A DNA stretch of 64,000 bases from the NCBI GenBank assembly GCA_963805255.1, contig CAWDTK010000020.1:124001-188000 (forward strand), written 5' to 3'. Below, piece after piece: positions 8,921 to 17,459 of the stretch; position 1 is the first letter of the stretch, and the number at the start of each line of letters is the position of its first letter. The translations under genes were made by a program, and so were the position numbers. Under the pieces are notes generated by a model. That model made no database searches. It saw nothing but the letters and a program-made list of their open reading frames with translations, and was not told the DNA's origin. This stretch comes from Bog-532 sp963805255 (GTDB lineage Bacteria > Actinomycetota > Actinomycetes > Streptosporangiales > Streptosporangiaceae).

Positions 8921-9165
8921 GAATTCTCCCGTCCCGGATGCCAGATTGCGTCAGCAGCCTGCGGGAGAACAATCGGCGACCTAATGAAACAGTGCTCACG
9001 CCCTCAACGGGCGCGCACGACATCCCAGCAGCGATCAACTCTCCCGGCCAGCCGGCAGGGGCACGATCTTTCTTCAGGGCTCACGGCCCTGGAGCACGAA
9101 GTGCTCACCTGCCAGCGGCTACCAGGCACCGAGTCTGCCGTACGGCGACTCGCTAACTCTCATTA
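8921..9165 (-). ncRNA. Putative IS110 bridge RNA region
   Basis: This is a noncoding stretch immediately upstream of the recombinase and on the same strand, with several short inverted pairs (for example CAGGGCTCACGGCCCTG). In IS110-family elements the segment between the left end and the recombinase start is transcribed into a bridge RNA with target- and donor-binding loops. Location and length fit, but the two loops have not been resolved here. Confidence 0.5.
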
Positions 9166-9433
9166 GGAGCGCGGATCCTGGCGGCGCCCGCCCGCCAGGC
9201 GCCGTCCCGGGGCGGCACCCAGCCTGTTGGCGTGCCCGCCCGCGGGGCGGACCCGGCCCCGCGCCGCCGTGCATGCGCAAAGTGGTCAGATCGTCACCAG
9301 CTGTCTCGGCCATCCCGCCGCGATCATCACTCACAGTCACGGCACCCAGGCGTGAACGGCCCTTCGGGCGACAAGGAACAGGACGCCAGCCAATATAAGC
9401 CCCAGACGATCCTTGCGGTCACATAGGTGACTA
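9166..9433. other. Intergenic segment between IS110 and the serine recombinase remnant
   Basis: I see no coding frame with support. The first part is GC-rich and the last 100 bases are AT-richer, matching the following recombinase gene, which suggests that this is its native upstream region. Confidence 0.4.
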
Positions 9434-9562
9434 ATGCCTAAACCAACTGGCGTTGGGGTGTCGCATATCAAGGATAAAGATCAGACCAGTGTGGACCGGC
9501 AGGAACGCATTTGCCGTGACGTCGTGGAAAGCCTGGGCCTGGTGGTGCGCCATGTGTTCATT

Positions 9563-10456
9563 GAGGGTTATTCAGGCGATCTTGTAGAAGTGCAGAGCAA
9601 TAACGGTTGAGATCGTGGTAGGGAAAGTCTCGATCGGGCGCCGATAGTCGGTGTGCATGATCCGCCAGGTTTTGAAGTTTGCGATGACTTGCTCAATGAC
9701 GTAGCGGAGCTTATTGACCTGAGTGTTGAATTCCTTCTGCCAGTCGAGAAGCTCGCCTCCGGCGGGCTTCTTAAATGGAGTGATCATGCCATGACCGACA
9801 TATCCTTTATCGCCAGCCCAGTTACCGGGATCCATCGTGATGAGGACTCCTGATTCATCCATGCAATGGCTGTCGTGGCGGCTGCCGTCGACAGGGTCGG
9901 AAATCCACGCGAGGCGTCCCGCAAGGTTGCACGCGACCTGTATGTTCATGCCAGTGGTCTTGTGCTTGCCGGAGTACAGTTCCGGCCGTGTGGCCCATGA
10001 CCAGCACGGGAGCAGAGTTCCGTCGATGATGTACTGCATGTTCTCTTCGAGTTCGTCCGCGGTGGGAACATAGGGGGCAAGCACTTTCTTTATGATTGAG
10101 GTCATTGCTGAAATCGCCCGGCTCACTGTGGGCTGCGAGACGCCGAATGATTCAGCTATTTCCGCTTGGACGCGGTTGCGCCGCATATATGTAAGAGAGG
10201 CGACAGCCGACCTGAACAATCCCAGGATCGGCGGCCAGAGTTTCGTCCCGGGTTCCAGTTCGGCTGCGTTGATCATGGCGCAGAGTTCGATGACCTCATC
10301 CCTGGTGAAACCCGTGGTATTATACATCCGGCGGCTCGCTTCTCTAGGTTGAGTGTGGTAACCCAATCCTTTCGAGAAGCGGGCCGTCTTTCACTTAGGC
10401 GTGCCGATGCTTTGCGTACTTTCTAGCGAATAAACCCGACCCTGTGAATAACCCTC
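9563..10456 (-). mobile_element. IS5-type insertion sequence (894 bp), intact
   Basis: The terminal repeats are perfect 12-mers, GAGGGTTATTCA at 9563-9574 and its complement at 10445-10456. A 3-bp target duplication ATT flanks it (9560-9562 and 10457-10459). Excision restores the serine recombinase reading frame exactly. Its GC content is distinctly lower than the surroundings, suggesting recent arrival. Confidence 0.93.
9572..10366 (-). CDS. DDE transposase (DDE_Tnp_4 type, IS5 family)
   Basis: The protein has 264 residues. A helix-turn-helix is at about 66-88 (RVQAEIAESFGVSQPTVSRA). The catalytic acids are plausibly D115 (YIIDGTLLP), D186 (GDKGYVG) and E224 (YVIEQVIANFK). The stop codon lies inside the left terminal repeat, as is common in compact IS elements. 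The upstream ATG at 10366 or the ATG 13 codons later could be the start. No inactivating change is seen. Confidence 0.9.
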   Translation of the reverse strand: MGYHTQPREASRRMYNTTGFTRDEVIELCAMINAAELEPGTKLWPPILGLFRSAVASLTYMRRNRVQAEIAESFGVSQPTVSRAISAMTSIIKKVLAPYVPTADELEENMQYIIDGTLLPCWSWATRPELYSGKHKTTGMNIQVACNLAGRLAWISDPVDGSRHDSHCMDESGVLITMDPGNWAGDKGYVGHGMITPFKKPAGGELLDWQKEFNTQVNKLRYVIEQVIANFKTWRIMHTDYRRPIETFPTTISTVIALHFYKIA

Positions 10457-10863
10457 ATTGACCCGAACCGTTCGGCGTGGAAAAGGGACCGGAAGCGGCC
10501 CGGCTGGGACAGTCTTCTCAAGGTGGCCGGGAACCGGGGGATACGGCATATCGTGGTGTATCACCCGGACCGTTTGATGCGGCAGCCGTGGGACCTCGAG
10601 GAGTTGCTGAAGATTTCCGAGGAACACGGGATTATCCTGCACGGGAAAGCCAGTCATCGGGACCTGAGTGATCCGGATGACCGGCATTATCTGCGGGGTG
10701 AGGTCGCGCACGTGTGCCGCTCGTCGGATGACACATCACGGCGTTTGCAGGATGCCATGGTGGACCGGGCACGCGACGGCAAACCGCAGACCGGGGCACG
10801 CCGCTACGGTTACACGAAAACAGGAATGGAAATTGTGCCGGAAGAAGCCGCGATCGTGCGGTC

Positions 10864-11394
10864 GGCGTAGAACGGGATCAGGGCGAGGGCCTGGTCGCGC
10901 GGGGAGGGGCGCTGCTCGACCGCGCGCAGGAACCGTACCGCCGTCCGCCTGCTCAGGGCGCGTGGCGCGGACTTGGGGAGATCGGCGCGGGTGGCGTTCG
11001 CGGCGCCCAGCCCGCGGCGGGTGTAGAAGTCGTCGACCGCGGCCAGGGCGTTGTTGACGGTGCGGGGGGCGCGTTTGGCGGCGGCCTGCAGGTGGATGCG
11101 GTAGTCGCGCACGGCCCAGTCCCGCGCCGCCGGCGTGGTGAGCGGGTCGCCGTCCACCGCGGCGTCGGCGAGCCACGCGAGGTACTGGCGCGCCTTCGAC
11201 AGATAGGTGCGCCGGGATTCGGGCGCGATCGGCGCCCCGGCCAGGGCTGCGGCGTAGTCGTCGAGCACGGCGGCGTACAGCCCGGCCAGGGCGGTCGGCC
11301 TGCCGCCGGGGCCGGGACGCGGAGGTGCTCCCCTGTTCTCGGAAGTGGATCCGGGGTCCTGCGGCCGTCGCGGTTTCGTGTTCTCAGAAGCCAT
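10864..11394 (-). pseudogene. Tyrosine recombinase (integrase), N-terminal half
   Basis: From ATG 11394 the protein has a disordered leader, then a SAM-like core-binding domain (SRRTYLSKARQYLAWL through RTVNNALAAVDDFYTRRGL) and the start of the catalytic domain (PRDQALALIPFYA). It stops there: the Arg, HxxR and Tyr catalytic residues are lost at about 10864, where the serine recombinase remnant joins in opposite orientation. The last residues (DRTIAASS) come from the foreign strand. Confidence 0.85.
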
Positions 11395-11405
11395 CCTCCG
11401 AGTTT

Positions 11406-11433
11406 ACTTCCGAGAACCGTTCATCTCGGAAGT
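11406..11433 (-). promoter_or_regulatory. Perfect 10-bp inverted repeat upstream of the integrase
   Basis: ACTTCCGAGA and its complement are separated by 8 nt, ending 11 bp before the integrase ATG. The same half-site (TTCTCGGAAGT) recurs inside the first codons of the gene near 11337. The layout suggests an operator for autorepression or for an element-encoded regulator, but no known factor is recognised. Confidence 0.5.
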
Positions 11434-11434
11434 T

Positions 11435-11890
11435 CTACGCCATGGTGACCTGATAGGTGTGTGACCTCATTGTCCTATGCCAACGAATCTGAGGTATTGC
11501 CAGCGTGTCTGAGCCATTTGCGGGTTTCTGCCATCTAAGTTGAGCCATCGAGGGTGTTCCTCGGTGAGGGGTCACGCGGATGACGGTGGGGTCGGCGGGC
11601 CGGCGGTCGGCGGGCCTGCATCGTGCTTCCCTGGGCGCTCGAGTGGTGCCTGGCATTCCGGTCAAGCGGCCGCCCGCCGGGCGCATCCTCCTCGAACCCC
11701 GACCTGACTCGAACCCCGACCTGACCAGCGCACTGACATCCAGATGACCAAATCTCTGACAGCGAGGTGCGGCCTCTCACCTCATCGGCCCCCTTACCCC
11801 GCCCAGAGCCCGCCTGCCAGCCCCGTCACAAGGGGTCACGACGGTTGGCTTGAGGGTGGGGGGCTCCGCCGCTCCGATTGGCCGCAACCG
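11435..11890. other. Region with no supported gene
   Basis: Several short frames overlap here, but none has a good start, conserved motif or convincing composition. A repeated phrase (CTCGAACCCCGACCTGA twice near 11692-11723) is the only structure noticed. Confidence 0.4.
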
Positions 11891-11899
11891 GAGTGCCCC

Positions 11900-12075
11900 C
11901 CGTTCCCGCGGCCGCCAGACCGTCATCGTGCGCCAGTCGGCATGCCGGGCAAGCACGCGCGCCAGCTCAAGCACGGTGCGGCGGGCGTCGGCCCGCAGCT
12001 CAGCGATCACCGGATCGGCGAGCACGGCGCGGAGATAGCTCCGCTGGCTGCGGGCACGCTTAGACCCCGGCCGGA
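11900..12075 (-). pseudogene. Fragment of a plasmid/ICE replication-type protein
   Basis: About 57 codons (RSQRSYLRAVLADPVIAELR through HADWRTMTVWRPRE) look like part of the replication/primase-like proteins encoded by actinobacterial plasmids and integrative elements. The flanking sequence in the same frame has no such character. The call rests on resemblance only. Confidence 0.3.
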
Positions 12076-12265
12076 TCGCCTTGACGATCGCCAGCCGGGA
12101 CAGAGGTAGGCGAGGGTCCGGCGACACGCCCGGCAATCCAGGGTGTGCTAGCCCTACCGACTGGCCAATGTGTAATATCGGCCTCGGCTTGAGGTAAGGA
12201 TCGCGCTCGCTCTTCTGGCCTCCCAACCTTCGGGCGAGTGTGATCCAGTCGGATCTGGTGTTGTG

Positions 12266-12293
12266 CGCTTCCCCATTACGGGGGAGGCGCCTG
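12266..12293 (+). terminator. Hairpin, possible terminator
   Basis: GCGCTTCCCC and GGGGAGGCGC pair with one wobble across a short loop, followed by a T-rich tract (CTTTGTCTCT). No obvious gene ends just before it on this strand, so its role is uncertain. Confidence 0.3.
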
Positions 12294-12588
12294 CTTTGTC
12301 TCTGGGGCCTCCTGTGGGCATGCCGGTGACAGGGTTGGGGCATATCATCGCCGGCCCGGCATGCAAAGTCCCGGAACCCAGCACCCGTCTCCCGCGTGTC
12401 GCCGGGGGATCGCATCCCACAGGCGGGCGGCCACCGGACGACACCCTCAAGGAGAGGTCCGGCCACTGTCCTGGCTGCGCGCTGGATCAGCACTGTCCCC
12501 AGTGCCACTGTCCCGGGCCGTCCACGAGATCCTGCCCGGCTGAGCGCGAGGGAATGCGGCCCCGAGCACTGTCTGACCCCCTCGCTAG

Positions 12589-14064
12589 TAGTACTTTGTT
12601 AGGTCGGAGTGAGGGCGGCGGCGAGCCGGTCGAGTGTGACGGGCTGCCGGCACAGGGGGCAGGCGCCGAGGATGAGGGCCAGGACGATCTGCAGTTCTCG
12701 CAGGGCCTGGTAGAGGGTCATCCCGGCGCAGCCACTTTTGGGTCGGTGCGGATCATGGTGATGAAGGCCTGGGCGAGGATGGCGAGGGTGACGTGGCGGT
12801 GCCAGCCGGTGAATGAGCGGCCCTCGAAGTGGTCCGGGCCCAGGCCGGTCTTCAGTTCGCGGTAGTCGTGCTCGATCCGCCAGCGGATCTTGGCCAGCCG
12901 GGCCAGCTCGGTGATGGGGGTGTCCTCCGGCAGGGTGGACAGCCAGTAATCGGTGGGCTCGTCGGCTTCGGGCGGCCATTCGGCCAGCAGCCAGCACGCC
13001 GGGAGGCTGCCGTCGCGGCTGCGGGGGATGTCCCGGTTGGCGGGGCGGACCCGGATCGCCACAAACCAGCTGGTCATGGCGGCGTCAGGGTTGCCGTTGG
13101 TGGCCTTGGTGCCCTGCCGCCAGGTCACCGGCCGGACCTGGTCCGCGCTGGCGATCGCGAGCTGGCGCAGGGTTGCCGGCGGGGCGCGGGTAGGCGGGCC
13201 TGGGCGGCCGGCCGGGCCCGCCGCCCAGGGTCCGCGTCACCGGCTGCGCGTCGCCGGCGTAGCCGCTGGTGGTGCCCTTGACCGCGACCGCGTACCGCCA
13301 GCCCCGGGCATCCAGTTCCACCCGGAAGGTGGTGTTGTCCCCGTAGCCCGCATCGGTCACCACGACCGGCCGGGCGCCGCCGGCGGCGGTGATCTCCTCC
13401 AGCACGCCCCACCCGCCCGGCCCGGTCATCTCCTGGAGCATCTCCAGCGCCAGCCGCCACTTCTCGCGGTGCCGGATGCCGTCCGGGATGCGGGCCCGCG
13501 CACGGCGGCGCCGGGCCCGGGCCGCCGCCACCGGATCGGCCAGCGCCGTGTCGTCCCAGCTCTGCGGGCAGAACAGCCGCCAATCCGCCGCGCACGACGC
13601 GTGCTCGTTCACCAGGTGCACGCTGACGGCGACCTGGCAGTTGGCGACCTTGCCCAGCGTGCCGGAATACTGCCGGGCCACGCACGGCGAGGCCGTCCCG
13701 TCCTTGGGAAACCCGGTGTCATCGACCACCAGCGCCTCCACCGGCTGACTGGACGCGAACCACCGCGCCACATTCCGCCGCACCGCCACATAATCCAAGG
13801 TCGAGGACGTGATGAACTGCTGCAGCCGCTGATGATCTGTGCCCAGCCGCGCCGCCATCGGCTGCATCGACTTGCGCTGCCCGTCCGTCAGCAGCCCGCG
13901 CACATACAACTCACCCTTGGCGCGCTGATCCTTCCGCGGCAGCCCGCCGAGCATCTCCGCGGTGAAGTCCAGCAGCTGCGGCCGGACCTCCGCGATCTCC
14001 TGAGGGGTCATGCCGGTATAACACCGCAGAACCCGCCAGTCATACCAGACCTAACAAAGTACTA
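12589..14064 (-). mobile_element. IS701-family element with CTAG target site
   Basis: The ends are perfect inverted repeats: TAGTACTTTGTTAGGTC begins at 12589 and its complement ends at 14064. CTAG flanks both sides (12585-12588 and 14065-14068), matching the YTAR-type 4-bp target known for this family. Conserved ends indicate a recent insertion even though the transposase frame is broken. Confidence 0.9.
12599..14011 (-). pseudogene. IS701-family transposase, frameshifted
   Basis: The main frame (14011 to about 13190) contains VEALVVDDTGFPKDGTASP, PVVVTDAGYGDNTTFR and other DDE segments of the IS701/IS5-like group. A shift near 13190 moves to the frame encoding SWFVAIRVRPANRDIPRS and LAKIRWRIEHDYRELKTGLG, which carries the catalytic Glu. 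A second shift near 12722 leads to LYQALRELQIVLALILG and the stop at 12599. Two breaks make it inactive unless they are assembly errors. The perfect terminal repeats argue for checking that possibility. Confidence 0.85.
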
Positions 14065-14252
14065 CTAGGAGCCTGCTGAATTGGGCCGGTTCCGGTGGGC
14101 GTCCGCTGCGCGCCTTGGCGCCCGCTTCCTGGCCGCGCCGGCCTACGGCCGTGCCGGTGGCCTTGCAGGACCCGGCGGTCCGGGTCCCGGCCGGGCCGCT
14201 GGGCGGTCCCGGCTGGCCAGTCTGCCCTCGGGGCCGAGTACCTGGCGCCTGG

Positions 14253-14690
14253 TCAGGTGACCAGCACCCAGGCGCCGCCCCGGCGGGCCAGTCCCCGGCC
14301 GGTCAGGGTACGCGGGTTCAATGCGGCGGTGCGGCGCTTGAGCCAGGCGTGGTTCCTGGTAACGCCGCGGTAGCCGAGCTTGAGCCGGCGTCCCCACCAG
14401 GTGGCCACCTGGGCGACGGCGCGTTCGACGTTGGGCCGGTGTTTCATGTAGTCCTCGCGCAGTCCGGTGCGGGCGGCCCAGTCGGCCCGGGCCTGCCGGA
14501 GCAGGTCATCGCGCTGGTGCAGGACGAGCTTGCGGCCGGTCTTGCAGGTGGTGCACCGCTCGCGCAGCGGGCAGTCCCGGCACAGGGCGCCGAAGGTGGC
14601 AACCCGGGTCCGGCTGAGCCGGACGGTGTGCCCGGCCGGGCAGGTCACCGTGCCCTGCTCCTCGCTGACGGTGAAGTCATCGACGGCGCG
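14253..14690 (-). pseudogene. C-terminal fragment of an IS1182-type transposase
   Basis: The frame carries the zinc-ribbon-like segment FGALCRDCPLRERCTTCKTG and the terminal HRPNVERAVAQVATWW, typical of DDE_Tnp_1_6 transposases. The N-terminal half is missing. At about 14688 the sequence switches to an oppositely oriented integrase fragment. Confidence 0.8.
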
Positions 14691-14835
14691 CGCCCTGGTC
14701 GCGGCCGCCGACGCCGACCGGGGGCCGCAGGCGCTGCGGACGGCAGCGGTGATCCGGCTGCTGGTGCACAACGCGCTGCGGGTGGACGAGGCCTGCGCCG
14801 CCCACGTCACCGACCTGGGGACGGATGCCGGGCAC
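14688..14835 (+). pseudogene. Internal fragment of a tyrosine recombinase catalytic domain
   Basis: About 49 codons read ALVAAADADRGPQALRTAAV and then IRLLVHNALRVDEACAAHV. This is the region around the first catalytic Arg in actinobacterial integrases (LLxxxxLRVxEA). Both ends are fused to other transposon debris. Confidence 0.65.
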
Positions 14836-14856
14836 CGTGGGCGGCGCCAGCATCCC

Positions 14857-15144
14857 GGCCCGGACATCCCCGACGGGCACGTCTTCACCCGGCCCTGGCC
14901 CGCCGGGTCCACCGCGAAGGACCGCAACCAGGTCATCTATTACCACTACAAGGCCGACGGCGCCCGCCGGACCCTGCGTGGCACCGGCGAGCAGATAGTC
15001 AAGGCCAGGAAAGCCATCGCCAGCAAGGCCGCAGGTCAAGCGGAACCGGTTCGTCCAGCTCACCGGCGGCACCAGGAGCATCGACCGCGAACTTGAAGCC
15101 AAGGCCAGGGCCCTGGCCGGGATCAAGGGCTACATCACCAACTG
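14857..15144 (+). pseudogene. Internal fragment of an IS1634-type transposase
   Basis: Codons for VFTRPWPAGSTAKDRNQVIY and YHYKADGARRTLRGTGEQI are followed, after a one-base shift near 15033, by KRNRFVQLTGGTRSIDREL and ALAGIKGYITN. These match the middle of DDE_Tnp_1 (IS1634) transposases. A C-terminal fragment of the same family occurs at 41.8-42.2 kb. Confidence 0.7.
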
Positions 15145-15277
15145 CGGGCCCTGCCCCCGCACTTCGGGGCAGACCTCTGCATACGAAGGCCGGGATCGCT
15201 GGTGTTTGTCGGCGGCGGGACGTTGGGCCCTGGGTGGCTCGCCTCGCAGGCCGCATCGTGAATTAGGAGGTGATCGA

Positions 15278-15418
15278 ATGCTGATTCTGGTCGCCAATGC
15301 CAGCAAGCACGGCGCCACACGGGGATCGCCAGCGCAGTACGGAAGGCTGGCGACGGCAGGGCACGAGGCTCTTACGCTCACGGTTGCGTATGTTGTCGCG
15401 GTTGAGGCCAGCACCTGA
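15278..15418 (+). pseudogene. 5' stub of a flavodoxin-domain protein
   Basis: A strong Shine-Dalgarno (AGGAGGTGAT) precedes ATG 15278. The first 15 codons, MLILVANASKHGATRG, are the phosphate-loop start of flavodoxin-like (HemG-type) proteins, usually MxILVAYxSKHGAT. A frameshift follows at once and the short frame ends at 15418. The rest of the gene is absent. Confidence 0.6.
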
Positions 15419-15519
15419 CTCAGGCCGCTGCGGCCCGGTTACCTCTTCGGAGACACCGAAAGTCCGATCCGCATTACATGACCGCCCAGGGAGACGGCCA
15501 GGGAAGGGAGGTACCTGTC

Positions 15520-16755
15520 GTGGAAACGTCAGCAGTCCTCGCCAGCGCCGGGGATCGGGTCGTCGGCCAAGCGGTTGCCGCACTCGAGCGATGCCATCAG
15601 ACGCATTACCAGCTATCCACCCCGGAGGAGCGCCGCCGCTACGTGCGGGATCTGTTCGAGCTCGTCGTCCAGTGCGTACGCGAAGGCGACGCCGGGCCCA
15701 TTATCGCGTCCTGCCAGCAGATCGCGGCGGACCGCTTCGAGGCTGGCTTCGACATTGTCGAGATCCAGGAAACATTGAACGTCCTGGAGGAGGTGCTCTG
15801 GCGCCACGTAGCCGACAACCTCGCCGGTGACCAGCGGATCGAGACGCTCGGGCTGGTGAATACCATCCTCGGGGCGGGCAGAGATGCCCTGGCCCGGACC
15901 TACGTGGACCGGGCCAGCCGGGGACACGGCCCGCTGGACGAGCAGCCCGCGGCGTCGCGCGGCGGTGGCGAGGTGGGCGGCGCCGTCCGGACCGAAGTCC
16001 TCGGGCACGTTGGCGTCATCACGCTTGCCGACCTGCGCAGGCGCAACGTCCTTAGTGCCCGGATGGTCAATGGCGTCCTCGCCGCCCTCGGGAGCCTGCA
16101 AGCCCAGAAAGCGCGCGCCGTTGTGCTCCGCGCCGCGGCGGGAATGGACGTCTGGTCCGCCGGTCAGGCCATCGACGAGCTTCCCCTGGGCGGGCGCGAC
16201 CCGCTGGGCTACCACGAACCCCTCGAGCAACTGCCCCGGGCCATCCGCACCTTCCCGGCCCCGGTCATCGCGATGGTGCACGGCTCAGTGTGGGGCGGAG
16301 CATTCGACCTGGTGCTCAGCTCTGACCTAGTCATCGCCGACGAGACGGCGACGTTCACCATCACTGCCGCGAACCTGGGCCTGCCCTACAACATCACCGG
16401 GCTGCTCCACTGCCTCGGGCGGCTGCCCTTCAATCTGGTCAAGGAGATGTTCTTCACCGCGGCGCCCCTCGACGCCCAGAAGGCCAGGGAATGGCTGGTG
16501 GTCAACCACCTGGTGGGGTCGGCCGAACTCGAGGGGTTCGCCCTCGAGATGGCCGCCACGATGGCGGCGAAGTCACCCATGGCCATGGCAGTCATCAAGG
16601 AACAGCTCCGCGTCCTGACGGACTACCAGCCCGTTGCGGCACACGTGTACGAGCGCGTCCAGGGGCTGCGCCGGGAGGCCTACGAAAGCAGCGACTATCT
16701 CGAGGGCCTGAGGGCCTTCGCCGAGAAGCGCCCGCCGGTCTTCCGGGGCACCTGA
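15520..16755 (+). CDS. RsbRD-like sensor domain fused to methylmalonyl-CoA decarboxylase-like crotonase
   Basis: The GTG at 15520 is chosen because GGGAGG (15506-15511) lies 8 nt upstream; the ATG at 15478 has no such site. The product has 411 residues. Residues 1-150 are all-helical and resemble the RsbRD N-terminal domain of stressosome-type regulators (ELVVQCVREGD, FEAGFDIVEIQETLNVLEE). Residues 165-411 are a crotonase fold closest to ScpB/YgfG methylmalonyl-CoA decarboxylase: VIAMVHGSVWGGAFDLVLSS, ITAANLGLPYN, LVKEMFFTAAPLDAQKARE. The expected reaction is methylmalonyl-CoA to propionyl-CoA plus CO2. The fusion suggests decarboxylase activity gated by a signalling domain, which is inference. 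The flanks are transposon debris; the gene itself is intact. Confidence 0.8.
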   Translation: METSAVLASAGDRVVGQAVAALERCHQTHYQLSTPEERRRYVRDLFELVVQCVREGDAGPIIASCQQIAADRFEAGFDIVEIQETLNVLEEVLWRHVADNLAGDQRIETLGLVNTILGAGRDALARTYVDRASRGHGPLDEQPAASRGGGEVGGAVRTEVLGHVGVITLADLRRRNVLSARMVNGVLAALGSLQAQKARAVVLRAAAGMDVWSAGQAIDELPLGGRDPLGYHEPLEQLPRAIRTFPAPVIAMVHGSVWGGAFDLVLSSDLVIADETATFTITAANLGLPYNITGLLHCLGRLPFNLVKEMFFTAAPLDAQKAREWLVVNHLVGSAELEGFALEMAATMAAKSPMAMAVIKEQLRVLTDYQPVAAHVYERVQGLRREAYESSDYLEGLRAFAEKRPPVFRGT

Positions 16756-17022
16756 CGGCCGCGGCCACCCTTTGAAACGTGCAGATGCGCCAGGAACTTC
16801 GAGAACGCCTCAACAAATCCCCGGTGTGGACCTCCCATACCGCAGCTGCTCGTACTGGGGGCAAGCTGGGTGCCACTGTTCTTCGCGGCGACCAGGTCGC
16901 GCTCATCGCCGACCAGCGTCCAGTGCTCGATCAGGTCACCAAGCTCAAGCGGAGGACGTTCCGCAAGCGCTCATCTTCGCGGTGACCATCACCACACAGC
17001 CACCCATACCGCCAAGCTCAGC
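16756..17022. other. Intergenic, one uncertain short frame
   Basis: A 68-codon plus-strand frame at 16779-16985 (ending RTFRKRSSSR) has mixed composition and no motif I recognise. It may be a degraded fragment. Confidence 0.3.
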
Positions 17023-17367
17023 TCAAATGGCCCCTGGTGACAGAGTCCTTACCAACGCCCCGAGCACCGCAGAGCGGATCCGCGGGATTGCATGCTGCAT
17101 CCACCGCGCCCACAGGCCGGCCAATGCCTTGCTGGCATCACCCCGGCCGTCGTTCTCCGGCACAGAACCCTGATCCAGCTCCGCGCGGGTCAGCACCGCG
17201 TCAGCCAGAGTGCCGTCACCGCGCCGGATGACCAGATCGGCGCCAGAAGCTGTCGGAGTGGCGGCGACCACCGTGACCAGGCGGCCGTCCAGACGAATCT
17301 GCGCGCCTGGCTCCGGCAGCCCGCCCGCGTCGACTGACGCCACCACGCCCCCTCTCGCCCCGACCAT
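17023..17367 (-). pseudogene. N-terminal fragment of an SNF2/DEAD-type helicase
   Basis: From ATG 17367 the protein reads VGARGGVVASVDAGGLPEPG, then a small beta-rich domain (IRLDGRLVTVVAATPTASGA) and LAGLWARWMQHAIPRIRSAV. In homologues I recall, this region leads into the helicase motif I. Here the sequence diverges at about 17060 and stops. Such helicases occur in restriction and defence loci as well as in general repair. Identification is by resemblance. Confidence 0.4.
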
Positions 17368-17459
17368 CAACACGCAATTGCCGCTGTACCCGATCCGATT
17401 ATGATCTCGGCGCCCGCGTGTGTCCCGGCCTGTGACGAGGATCGGTATAGGATCCTGAG

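Larger units (their letters stand above)
7685..9165 (-). mobile_element. IS110-family element
   Basis: The element comprises an intact IS110-type recombinase gene plus a 245-bp noncoding leader on its 5' side (8921-9165). IS110 elements of the classic group carry their bridge-RNA template in this 5' noncoding segment. They lack terminal inverted repeats, so the ends are estimated: the left end just past the recombinase stop and the right end near 9165, where the sequence character changes. Confidence 0.65.
9434..10870 (+). pseudogene. Large serine recombinase, N-terminal half, split by an IS5-type element
   Basis: Exon-like part one (9434-9562) reads MPKPTGVGVSHIKDKDQTSV through HVFI, the start of a resolvase/integrase catalytic domain. 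Removing the IS at 9563-10456 and one ATT copy joins it in frame to DPNRSAWKRDRKRPGW, followed by IVVYHPDRLMRQPWDLEELL, a typical large serine recombinase segment. The frame ends at 10870 after PEEAAIVR, where a reversed tyrosine recombinase fragment abuts. The catalytic Ser is not obvious near the start (VSHIKD replaces the usual YxRxS), and the C-terminal recombinase and zinc-ribbon domains are gone. Lower GC than the neighbours suggests an incoming phage or plasmid origin. Confidence 0.85.
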
